From positions 1 through 17,042 of the forward strand of contig VKHC01000152.1 in assembly GCA_015143735.1 (NCBI GenBank): a stretch of 17,042 nt of DNA. Direction: 5' to 3'. The notes under the pieces are model-generated. The model made no database searches, had not been told where the DNA came from, and saw nothing but the letters and a program-made list of their open reading frames with translations. Below, in pieces: positions 1 through 8,149 of this stretch (position 1 is the first letter of the stretch; each line of letters begins with the position of its first letter). The stretch is from Synura sp. LO234KE (taxonomy: Eukaryota; Sar; Synurophyceae; Synurales; Mallomonadaceae). The position numbers and the translations under genes were made by a program.

Positions 1-2
1 CT

Positions 3-499
3 CTTCCATGCCCCACTGCTACCTTATTTACAGACGGCTCGGCGTCCAAGGCCTTAGGCACCGCGGGCTGGGGAGTCCACATCTGCCACCAACATGCTGA
101 CTCGATCGTGGACCTCTGGGGCCCTGTAGTCTCCGACTGGTCCGATAGAGCGTGGGTGGGCGCCCTCCGGCTCACAAGCAACACGGCTGAGCTCAGCGCT
201 TTCTACCATGCCCTCCAATGGATCCTCTCCTCTAAGCCTCCCGGCCCCACCCCTACCCGCAACTTCAACATCCTGACAGACAGTGAGATTTGTGTTCGGT
301 TTTTTGCGGACGACCCAGTCAAAGGCCGTTGCAACAAGGAACTTGTCCAGCGCATCCGCCGGGGCATCGCCTTTTGGTTAAGCGCTCTGACAGCCTATCC
401 ATTGGATGGACCAAGGCTCACTCCGCCGCGACCACCCCCGAGGCCCTCGGCAACGCTGCTGTGGACCGGTTAGCTGCTCAGGTCTGTCCCATCAGATGA
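3..499 (+). pseudogene. LINE ORF2 C-terminal RNase H domain, frameshifted
   Basis: The domain would remove the RNA strand of RNA-DNA hybrids during retrotransposition. In frame 3 the first catalytic Asp is in FTDGS (codon 33-35), the catalytic Glu in NTAELSAF (189-191) and the second Asp in LTDSE (279-281). The last conserved part, KAHS (His 419-421) and GNAAVDRLA (Asp 464-466), is in frame 2. The four acidic residues and the His of the family are therefore all present, but a shift of about one missing base lies between roughly 372 and 400. Frame 2 then stops at 497-499. Further family-like text (PSGLERLAALQPG) continues in other frames to about 620. The copy is inactive as it stands. Confidence 0.8.
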
Positions 500-763
500 C
501 CCAGCCTTCTCCCCTCCGGGCTCGAGCGCCTCGCTGCTCTTCAGCCGGGAGTAGCCTCGTTCGTGCACCTCGTCGCCGACGTCGTTTGCGGTCGCGTTGA
601 GATCCCCGACTCTCGCCGGTATATGTAGCCCATTTGTCGGCAGCGCAGCGGTTGGTTCTCTATCGGTTGGCGGGTTTCTATCGCGATCGGCAGCTTCTTT
701 GGCCCCTGTCCCCCCCGCTGCCGGCGGGAGCGGGGGATATAGTCGGTGACTAGAGTAAATTCT

Positions 764-781
764 CCGAGTGCATTCACTCGG
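764..781 (+). other. Perfect 7-bp hairpin in the LINE 3' region
   Basis: CCGAGTG and CACTCGG form a perfect 7-bp stem around the 4-base loop CATT. LINE reverse transcriptases often recognise a stem-loop in their own RNA 3' end, so this is a candidate for such a site. That role is inference. Confidence 0.35.
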
Positions 782-1302
782 CTCTCTCCACTCGGTCACG
801 GGACTTGCCAGTTGGTTCCTGGAGAGTTGTTAGTTTAGGTGGTGATGCGGGGTGACCTCTCATTTTGGTCTGTCTTTTCTTTCAGTCCTCAACTACTTAA
901 TCTAACTATACGATTTTCGGGAAATCGGTCTTGATTACTGCTCCCCCGGGAATTGTAATCACCCCCGGCTTCTCAGAATGAAGAGGGCATATAGAATTCT
1001 TTCGTGTTTGGCTTACTAATTTGGTGGTTTCGGCCGCGATGTCTAAAGCTGCCAGGAAAGGACAGCTCAATCACGATCGTGTTGTTAAGTACGCGGCGGA
1101 GATGAAATCTATTTATTTCTTACTTCCCACATTGAGAGTGAAATATTGAAGCACTTAATTCCATAAGAAAATAATAGAAACAAATCATGAAATATTACGC
1201 TTTATGAACTCGTCAAGGAGGCCCGCTACAACTTGCTATGACAAGGGAAGATGAGAGAGGACAGAAGCCAAGGAAGAATGGAGGCCAGGACAGAAATTGC
1301 AT

Positions 1303-1787
1303 TTAGCCCTCCTCCCTCGCAAAGGTGACTGTCAGTTGCGCGCGTTTCTTCGACAATGAAGCTGACGTACGGGAAAGATTGATGTTGAACTTGGTTTTCA
1401 CTGTCACCGAAGCCGTCGTTGCAGTTGAGGTCGAGGTCCGAGTCCTTGCTTCTTGAAGAATTGGGATCGTCAACTTCAACTCTCGAGGCGCAACCTACAG
1501 TACCAAATATATTCAAATGAAGTGACTTTTACTTCTGCCTTCATCGACTAACAAACCGAACAGAGGGAGCGTAAGCACACAGACGGCACTGCTGTATGGC
1601 AGATCAGGAGATTTCGTGTACTGGACACACCTGCAAATCAGCCCGTTTTAGATCCAGCTCCTTTGCATTAGAAACTACCAGCTTAAGCGTGTCCATAGAC
1701 ACGGCCGTCTGAGTGATATGTATAGAATTGATTCATTAGCAACTGGAGGAGAAGGTCGTATCAAACGTGATTTGAAGTCCCGTCGGA
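1303..1787 (-). other. PIH1 gene exons 10-12: C-terminal CS-like domain
   Basis: Exon 10 (1787-1767) is a 21-nt microexon encoding SDGTSNH. Exon 11 (1708-1631) encodes TAVSMDTLKLVVSNAKELDL. Exon 12 (1494-1303) encodes RELKLTIPILQEA, then SVTVKTKFNINLSR, and ends SKKRAQLTVTFAREEG before TAA (1305-1303). The alternating strands and the final K-K-R-x-x-L-T-V-T strand match the end of the CS/p23-type fold that closes PIH proteins (family pattern: A-K-F-D-K-K-x-x-x-L-x-V-x). All three joins are phase 0. Both introns around exon 10 carry a CTAAT motif 20-40 nt before their AG, which supports the microexon. Confidence 0.8.
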
Positions 1788-4700
1788 CTGCAAGCGACTT
1801 CCTCATTAGTAAGACAGTAAATGCGCAAAATACCTCGACTGACACCGTAACGGTCGGCGGAAGGCCACAGGTGTCCAGTTGACAGCCCTGCCTGAGAGGG
1901 GACGTTGGTCCCACAGGATAGCCGGTCTCAAGCTTCACGTTCTCGGAGACCTTGACAGGCGACTGATGGCCCGACGCAGTGGAGTCTTCATTAGCACTGT
2001 TCTTATTTTCCAGACTACAGACGGTGTTCAGACTCAGACTTGAATATCCTTCTAGTTGAGAAACAACATCTACGTTGGGTACTGTAGGTTGAACGTTTTC
2101 CGTTATAATACCCACAGTGCCATCCGTGTCACTGCCCCCACCGATTGAAGGAAGGCTAGACGCAAGTTGGGAAGTGACCTGAAGGTCGGAAGGAAGGGGG
2201 TTCGATTGCTCGGGTTTCGAGGTCGAGATTGGAAAGGCCGTGGACCCAAGCAGCTGTGCCACAAGATACAATGAGTTTATACAGTCATTCGGAATTGCGT
2301 TTCATACTCATATTCATCATGTCAAACGTCGCACGTCATCGACACGGTAACGTACCTTACGCAGATCCCCGAGTTGATCAGTCCACACCTCATCGCCCTG
2401 TGCACCAATATTTTAAGGTGTTTAGATAACTGAAGACATGCTCACGTCGTCAGAGCATATAGTAGTATTCAGGAGACCAGATGGATATGAACACGAAACG
2501 AACAGGAAAAATTTGAAGAATGCTCTTCATATACTAGAATATTTACCATGAGAGGTTATGTCATAATTCACATGTCATAGGTTTCAGATAATAAACGTAT
2601 ACTTCTCTGGAACGTCAATACAATTGAACTCCAAAATGAGGGCGATCAGGATACAAGGGAATGAGAGGGCGTTACTTTGCTTTTTAGTTTGAGTTGCGAG
2701 AACTCCTCGTCCACCATACTCATAAGTTGATCCAGCTCCGCCTTCTCGGTGGCGGTTAATTCTAATGTCCAAGACACAAAAGGAGTCGAGCGCAGGAACT
2801 TAAGAGCGAATAACAAAAATAATTCTTAGTGTCCGATATATTTGTCTGTCTAGTTACTCCATAGTTTGAAAACTTTGGAAAGAGTGCAGTGTTCATCCTG
2901 GGACTATAAGATCAGCACTAGAAAATACCTGAACCAGGTGGCGATTTATTTGAATGGCAGGGAGATGCAGTACCTTTCTTTTCCGTTGAAGGTTTAGAGG
3001 CCTTGCCGATAGGCTCGCTGGTGGCGGAGGTGCCAACCGCGTGCTGTTTAGTCATTGCCGACACCTGAGAATGAGCAAAGTAAATGAGAATGTAAACGTT
3101 GATCTGCATGAATGAAAGGGAGACAGAACCTTGTCATCAATCAGCACCAATCAATAAATGTGTGATTCGCAACACGGTATCCGGTGGAGATATACAGTCA
3201 TAGAAGCTGAAGTGTGGATGTAGGATGGTCGGGGGTATACTCTATCGTCATGGGGCAATGGTTCACCTGCTCGGGTGTCATGGAAGTCATGTCCACCACT
3301 TTACATTTATCCATAAATCGCGCGTATGTCCCTGCCCCAACGAACGAACGAACGAACGAACGAACGAACGAACCAGTTATGCCGTCGGTCAAGAGTAAAA
3401 AGTTGACAATTTAATAAACGCCACTTAATCGAAGGCGAACCCTGAAGCAATGGTACAAATACTTACCTCCCTTCCCGGTCCCCGCGCCCTCTGACGAGCC
3501 CCCCTCTGGGTACAGCAATTGGCCTTTCTTGGCACCCGCCTCCAAGAAGCCTTTCTTGATTAACGGCTAGAACAGTAATGACAACGAAGAGAGCATTTCG
3601 GAGGAGTGTAGGGATAGCACTGGGAGGGCAGTGGGCGCAGTGGACGAGCAAGATGCAGTGCGCGTCGGTGTGTGTGGTTACAAGAGTATAGTCTATCGAC
3701 ATCGAATCTAAGGGAAACTTATTCAGATGTAAAGATTGTGCAGCTTATCGATGATAAGTTATACGAGAGCAGAGATGAATATGAGAGTCAGGTTAATTCT
3801 CTTGGAAGGAAAGGAGCAGGCAGGGTAACATGTGGCTCTGCGTCTGGAAATTGGGATACGACGCGCCAGTTACGTCACTCCAGTTTTCATATAAGTAATG
3901 ACAGAAGCTACCAACCAACCAACTTGTATGATATTGAACTGTGAGGGTAATCTAGCGTTACGGCCCAGTTATGCAGTATCAGACAGATGATGGGCGAGGG
4001 GCATTCTACCAGAGAACCGTTACAGAGTGAGAGGGAGGGGAGGGGAAGGGCAGTCACCTTAGACGGGACAGAGGGCTTCTTCGCTTTCTGAGCGGCCTTT
4101 CCGCCTGTGCTTGCGTAGGGAGGTGGGGGAGGATTTTCTTCTGTACAGAGAATGACATGATGAGGGAGGACAAATAACCGTTACCGAACATAATATTTGT
4201 GAAGTTCTGTAGGGAAGAATAGGGAAGCGAATGAAAAATAACCTTGAGTAAACGAAAAGGATTGTTTGCTTCAATGTGTGAATATAAGAGTGTGTTGTGT
4301 TCGGTTGATTTATTGCTGAGGAGGAGAACGGAGCCGGCAGATATTCCAAAGCAAAAATGAAGAGGCGCAGGTTGCTGCACTTGTACAAGCGTGTTTATCA
4401 GTGTCATGCGGTAGGGGGTGTATGACTCAATACCAAACAAACCAGCCAGCCGACCAGTTAGTTACGAAACACAGCAAGGAGGTTTCACTCTACTATGAGG
4501 GGCTCGCCTGCATCCAGAATCTCTACTCGAGGCGGAGACAAAGGAGAGGAGGAGTCGATATCCACTCCCAGTGGTTTATTGTGACGTTTTTGAGTGTTGC
4601 TGCTGTGACTGGTCAGCATGGGCGGTAGCGGTGTGGAGGAGGAGGTTGGCGGATGGGAAGGGGAATGGTTGGTTTGGTCGTTGCGCATGTATTCCAGCAA

Positions 4701-5739
4701 AGCAGAAGGACTGGAAATAACAGCGTTAGTAGAGGAGGATGAGGACGAGGTGCTCTTGTAAGTACGGCTGCTGCTCAAACCGAGAGCTTCGTCTGTTAAA
4801 GATAAAGGGTTCTTGTCAGCAGCACCAGCAGTAATACTCGCTCTATCCTTCCTCTCTTGTGCTTCGGATTGGGCCATGGCATGGTCGACGGAGAACAATA
4901 CTGGCACGCTTTTGCTGTCTCCTCTGCCACCGAAGTATGGAGCTTTTAACGATTGCCAACTTGACGCCTCGAAAGTGACTTTTAATTCCGAATGGATCCA
5001 ATGCATCGCAAGTTCGACGACTTGTTTCTTGAAGGATACATGCTGTTTGCAGCGGTCGATTACAATCGGATGAAATATTATGTCTGCAGCAAGGGATGGT
5101 TGTTGCTTCGAATCCATAACGTCCCGTAGGGGTCCGACGAGCAACGGGAATTGCAGACCATCTGCCGAGAATCGATCATTTAATGCTGGATTCCCCTCCG
5201 CATCTACTGGAGGCTGAAGGGCTTCGTGGGAACACAGATTGATAAAGAATTTCTTTCCGGAGCCTTCGTCTGATGAGTTCAGCCTAACTTTTATCCCATC
5301 TCCTCCTGTAGTCCTTACTCGAACGCATATTCCAGCGTGCGGTCGAAAGTACTTCGGGGAGTTATCTTTGTAGTTTGGATCTTCAATAAAAAAAATGTAA
5401 AACCATGGAGTATCTATTGCATCTATATGATTAGTACCTGCTTTTAAATCTTCCTCCAATTTTGCATTTGCAAATTGCTCTTGTATGAAACTGTCATATT
5501 CTTCAGGTTTGTTTGTGGATAGGTCATTAAGAGTCGACCATATATCCTCCGCCTTGAAAAAAACGACAAGTATATAAATTAATAATTTATATTGATGCTA
5601 TAACAAACAACACCTCTGCTTCTAATCCGGACAAATCTATGCCCATTTGTTGCGCAAATTTCAGCGCCGCTTTCGGTAGCTTTGAAGTGCCCGATTTTGA
5701 TTTCTCGGGTCGCGCAGCGTGCAATATTGCCGTATTCAT
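1303..5739 (-). CDS. PIH1-domain / CS-domain protein, probable axonemal dynein assembly factor
   Basis: Known PIH1 proteins are HSP90 co-chaperones that work in R2TP-like complexes and in cytoplasmic preassembly of axonemal dyneins. My model reads, on the - strand: 5739-5614, 5552-4494, 4206-4185, 4140-4058, 3566-3467, 3331-3267, 3064-2974 (or to 2929), 2761-2676, 2253-1834, 1787-1767, 1708-1631, 1494-1303, about 780 residues. All introns are GT-AG and all phases agree. The start ATG at 5739-5737 has an in-frame TAA two codons upstream. The PIH1 domain is near residues 110-253, the middle (396-684) is low-complexity, and a CS-like fold ends the protein (about 678-780). The length resembles Kintoun (DNAAF2), but the N-terminal helix IWSTLNDL...PEEYDSFIQ resembles PIH1D2, so I give no subfamily. 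The weakest join is 4494 to 4140. An AATAAA lies at 1117-1112. Confidence 0.85.
1834..2253 (-). other. PIH1 gene exon 9: Ser/Thr/Gly-rich disordered linker
   Basis: A 140-codon exon starts after GTGGCACAG (acceptor) with LLGSTAFPIS and ends PPTVTVSVE before GTATTTTG. It is rich in Ser, Thr, Gly, Pro and Asn with few hydrophobic runs, so it is probably disordered. Its last residues (TVTVSVE) probably begin the first strand of the CS-like fold that continues in the next exons. The intron on its 5' side (2675-2254, 422 nt) is the longest in the gene, and a further small exon in it cannot be excluded. Confidence 0.65.
2676..4140 (-). other. PIH1 gene middle exons: charged, low-complexity linker
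   Basis: Five exons that share phase. 4140-4058 encodes ENPPPPPYASTGG and a Lys/Ala stretch. 3566-3467 encodes PLIKKGFLEAGAKK...LYPEGGSSEG. 3331-3267 encodes RFMDKCKVVDMTSMTPEQ. 3064-2974 encodes VSAMTKQHAVG...EPIGKASKP. 2761-2676 encodes ELTATEKAELDQLMSMVDEEF. Exon ends are phase 0, 1, 0, 1, 0 and match the next exon each time. I recognise no named domain. From memory, blocks of the type KKGFL...LYP and KCKVVD...MTPEQ recur in PIH proteins of algae and other protists, which I have not verified. The block after them is predicted helical and acidic. Confidence 0.75.
3341..3372 (+). repeat. (CGAA)8 tetranucleotide microsatellite in an intron
   Basis: Eight perfect copies of CGAA. On the gene's strand this is (TTCG)8. 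It ends eight bases before the acceptor AG of the exon that starts at 3331, so it occupies the place of the polypyrimidine tract of that intron. Confidence 0.95.
4494..5552 (-). other. Exon 2 of the PIH1 gene: N-terminal PIH1 domain
   Basis: This is the largest exon and carries the diagnostic domain. After the helix IWSTLNDLSTNKPEEYDSFI come GICVRVRTT, then GKKFFINLCSHEAL (residues 142-154, the PIH1 signature strand), PLLVGPLRD, AADIIFHPIVIDRC, the helix KKQVVELAMHWIH, and finally LKAPYFGG, which matches the family's L-K-x-x-Y-x-G-G end. Intron 1 (5613-5553, 61 nt) joins GLEAE to AEDIW in phase 0. The exon's last third is Ser/Thr/Pro-rich. Read straight through, the frame meets TGA at 4487-4485. 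I infer splicing at GTAGAG (donor 4493) because the C-terminal half of a PIH protein follows downstream in phase. Confidence 0.85.
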
Positions 5740-5970
5740 TTTTTATTGATTTATTCACCCGCACAGCAAAATGAGTGCTTTCCACCTACTGTAGAGATGA
5801 TACGGTTGGAAATTTCAGGCATCCTTTCGTTTACCAGAATTTGGAAGATTTCGCAGGTAGAGAAAATGGTTTTAAGATTTCCATCCGCCTAATATTACTT
5901 TTCTGGTCGTACCCAAAGCCTCCAATTCCCAAATATAGAAGGATTCTATCCTAATTGAGCGGGAAGAGGA
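5740..5970. other. 5' flank of the PIH1 gene
   Basis: AT-rich sequence upstream of the - strand start codon. I see no intact ORF. A + strand stretch near 5830-5950 reads YQNLEDFAGRENG... in one frame and could be an eroded start of the P-loop fragment that follows, but this is weak. I cannot point to a defined promoter element. Confidence 0.4.
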
Positions 5971-6151
5971 GATAGCCTTATGAAAGGAGGCGATGAAAAG
6001 AGTGTTTGAGATGAGGGAAATCGATTACAAAAACAAGGAGGCTATTTCGTTACATATTCTTTTGTAATGGCTGGAATAGGAAAAACAACAATTAGGGCGG
6101 TGGCTATTTCATAATTTCTAGCCTTGGGTAAGGTATCTTCATAATTCGTAG
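5971..6151 (+). pseudogene. P-loop NTPase fragment, left copy
   Basis: A Walker A motif MAGIGKTT is encoded at 6067-6090, preceded by GYFVTYSFV. Upstream the matching frame is lost: compared with the right copy, one base is missing near 6033, just before the CTATTTCG block, and stops follow soon after the motif (TAA about eight codons on). The fragment aligns with the reverse complement of 6259-6434 across its whole length, so it is one of two paralogous copies that face each other. The GMAGIGKTT form of Walker A is common in STAND-type and other AAA-like NTPases. I cannot name the family. Confidence 0.6.
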
Positions 6152-6180
6152 AGATGCTTCTATGAAAGAATTACATTAAT

Positions 6181-6393
6181 ATCGAGATGAATGGAGGGGG
6201 CGATAAATATGTGAAGAAAATCGACGAATATCTCACTCCATCCTCTAGATTTGATATTCTTTAAGAATAATGAAGATTCGTCACCCTATGCTATAAATGA
6301 CGAAACAGCTCCCAAATTTGTTGTTTTTCCTATGCCGGCCATTCCAGAAGCATACGTGACGAAATAGCTTTCTCGTATTTTGCAATCGATTTC
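6181..6393 (-). pseudogene. P-loop NTPase fragment, right copy
   Basis: On the - strand from 6393, after an acceptor-like TTTCAGAGTAG, one frame reads EIDCKIRESYFVTYASGMAGIGKTT-type sequence, with the Walker A codons at 6345-6319. It reaches TAG at 6288-6286 after SSFIA and then stays open for about 40 more codons. No Walker B or sensor motif is visible. It is better preserved than the left copy but has no start, no ending and an internal stop. It could be one exon of a family gene or a relic. Confidence 0.55.
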
Positions 6394-6428
6394 CTACTCT
6401 GAAATACTCTTTTTATTTTTCGCTAAAG

Positions 6429-6972
6429 CCTATCACATCAATTTAAATGAGCTACTTCGATTGATTAAAAGTACACTTCCGGATATTTTGGAGCACATTG
6501 ATAAAACAGGAATCTTGGAAGTAGTCACGTGTCGGAACTACTGAGGAAGTACTTCGATGAAAAATTGCACCAACTGAAGGACACAATTTTAACCATAACA
6601 AGATCAACAATTTGCGTCCGCTGCAAATCCGGATTCTCAGTTGAAGGCGGGTATATATCTCATATCGATGAACAACGAATGTTCCATGAAGATATAAAAG
6701 CGTCGGAACAACTGAGTGATACTTAAGTTGTAAGGGCTTATTTGGAAATTCTGTTCCCGGCGATGGATGTGTTATCACAGGGATTTTGTTTCAAACACAA
6801 TTTACTTTTCTTTCCCGATTTTATGGGCACAATTCATTACTGCTTAGAGTTTCTATTTACGCCGTGCAAGATATGTACCGATTCATATTCACCTGAATGG
6901 AAGGAAGGCGATAGAGTAGTTGTAGTGGAAAGATATTGCCAAGCTGGACTTACGGTGGACGAAACATGTTGA
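6429..6972 (+). pseudogene. Broken coding-like sequence, function unknown
   Basis: After an acceptor-like TTTTTATTTTTCGCTAAAG, one frame encodes HINLNELLRLIKSTLPDILE... to a stop at 6542. From 6529 a second frame continues at once with ELLRKYFDEKLHQLKDTILT and RCKSGFSVEGG. It meets TAA at 6724, then continues in the same frame with RAYLEILFPAMDVLSQG...SPEWKEGDRVVVVERYCQ to 6972. The text is charged and helical as in real proteins, and the frame change at about 6530 plus one stop suggest a recent pseudogene. A donor-like GTGTCGG at the frame change leaves a small chance of splicing instead. I recognise no family. Confidence 0.4.
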
Positions 6973-6979
6973 TGATAAA

Positions 6980-7351
6980 GGATGGAGGCTTCGTAGAGAT
7001 TGTTAGATATTTTTGAATCGACTTTAACAAGTGAAGTACTCTTCGAAGGAGTTGAAGAAGGTGTTGCGAAATGTCCTTTGAAGGCGAGCTGAACTTGGGC
7101 AAGGCGTACGTTTCATTTTCGAGATTCTCAATACGCTGTCATGGCGGCCGTGTGTGGGATGCCCCCAACGGAGGTGGAACTCGAGTAAAAGCGCTGCCTT
7201 AAGAGGAGAGCTCAGACGCAATACCTCGTACAGAATACTCGCCCCCGCAGCAGTGTTGGCGTTTGTTGTTGAGCTCCCAAAGCCAATATTTGATTTCATC
7301 ACGTTGCATTATGGTACAAGTGTCACAGACCTGGAAGACCTTTGGGAGTAG
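6980..7351 (+). pseudogene. Coding-like fragments in changing frames
   Basis: Short protein-like runs follow one another in different + frames: MLMIKDGGFVEIVRYF (near 6970-7010), ESTLTSEVLFEGVEEGVAKC (7016-7090), SFEGELNLGKAYVSFSRFS from the ATG at 7071, and APAAVLAFVVELPKPIFDFI...TSVTDLEDLWE ending at 7351. Frame changes every 60-150 bases fit either small exons with introns I could not place or a decayed gene. Together with the segments on both sides this may be one original gene on the + strand. Confidence 0.35.
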
Positions 7352-8149
7352 ATTGTGGCTTGTCCAGTTGCGATGACTCTGAGAATATGATGGAGCTTGA
7401 CTGTCCGACCAATGCTCCTGCTGCCCCAACTTTCACCCTCTATGATGTCTTTGGTTCTCAACTAGAAATTATCAGCGATTCTCAAGAGTTATTTAAAGGG
7501 ACATCATTCTTTCCTAGTTTTGGTTTGGGCAACATTTTCCTTTCTGTGATATACGACTGCTTTTCACTGAGGGCACCGTCACTCCAAACGTACGAAATAT
7601 CTTGGAGCTGGTGGATGGCGGGTTGAAATGGGCCACTGACTTAATTGAAGCTGGAATCGGGTTGGTGGGCCAAACACACACATACAGCCTTCCCATCGAC
7701 GACGTTCTGCTTCGTTTCCATTCTGAAGATTTCATGAAGTCCGTGTTAGTGTTTGTGGAGGTGAAGGGTCCGGTGAAAGCGGGAAGGAGAGTTGAGGCTG
7801 TGTGGAGGAGGTACCTCTGTAGCGTGATAGGAGTGCTCTTCGACATGTGTTGAGAATCATTAACGCCGATCACACGAATTTGAGTGCATTTTGTTTTGTG
7901 TATATATTGTCCTGTTTACGAGTGAGGGACGAGGTTGATTTGTTAAAGAAGCGGTTCAGAAGAGAGGAGGAGATGTTGGAAATGTGGATTCAGGACCACC
8001 GCCGGCACAGAACCACCAGGGCGGAGCCACTCCTCCGAATACCTGTGACAGTTGTCCATGACATGGATACCTTTCTACCTCCGCTCGCTCATCGCTTTGA
8101 GTCAGAGAGGATGAGTAGCGATATTCTAGTGTACGGCAGTGGGAGCTAG
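7342..8149 (+). CDS. Possible hypothetical protein exons, unresolved
   Basis: Three protein-like runs on the + strand. 7342-7560 encodes DDSENMMELDCPTNAPAAPT and LYDVFGSQLEII. 7565-7853 encodes TEGTVTPNVRNILELVDGGL and LRFHSEDFMKSVLVFVEVKG, then stops at 7851. 7920-8149 encodes EVDLLKKRFRREEEMLEMWI, a short coiled-coil-like helix, and ends SSDILVYGSGS before TAG. Opposite-strand ORFs here are Ser/Thr/Pro-rich and look like shadows. I could not find a set of GT-AG joins that holds one frame. No domain is recognised. It could be the 3' end of a gene whose 5' part is the broken sequence to the left. Confidence 0.35.

Larger units (their letters stand above)
1..1100 (+). mobile_element. 3' end of a degenerate LINE (non-LTR retrotransposon)
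   Basis: The segment starts inside an ORF for an RNase H domain and continues into non-coding sequence that looks like a LINE 3' UTR. It is visibly richer in G+C than the DNA after about 1100. A terminal RNase H after the reverse transcriptase is known from several LINE clades; the reverse transcriptase itself would lie left of the window. The coding part is broken (see the pseudogene entry). I see no clear poly-A tail or target-site duplication, so the right boundary of about 1100 is set only by the change in composition. The element lies tail-to-tail with the - strand PIH1 gene, whose stop is at 1303. Confidence 0.7.

Noticed and set aside
3901-3925. CCAA-type short repeat in a PIH1 intron
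   Set aside because: Only about three copies; not notable.
4485-4490. TGA at 4487-4485 as the true end of the PIH1 protein
   Set aside because: The downstream exons hold frame over nine joins and end in a CS-like fold, which is the normal second half of PIH proteins. Splicing before this stop is more likely, though not proven.
6452-6778. 108-residue - strand ORF
   Set aside because: Composition is unlike protein, and it lies opposite better coding-like + strand text; treated as a shadow.
7071-7130. LGKAYVSFSR resembles motif VI of Pif1-type helicases
   Set aside because: No other helicase motif is seen, and the frame breaks at both sides. A single short match is not enough.
7734-7780. RFHSEDFMKS resembles the N-terminal F-H-S-E-D-Y motif of class I histone deacetylases
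   Set aside because: None of the later deacetylase landmarks (GGLHHA, DIDIHHGDG, GGGGY) occur nearby in any frame.
7514-7873. 119-residue - strand ORF
   Set aside because: Ser/Thr/Pro-rich, no splice borders or motifs; shadow of the + strand sequence.
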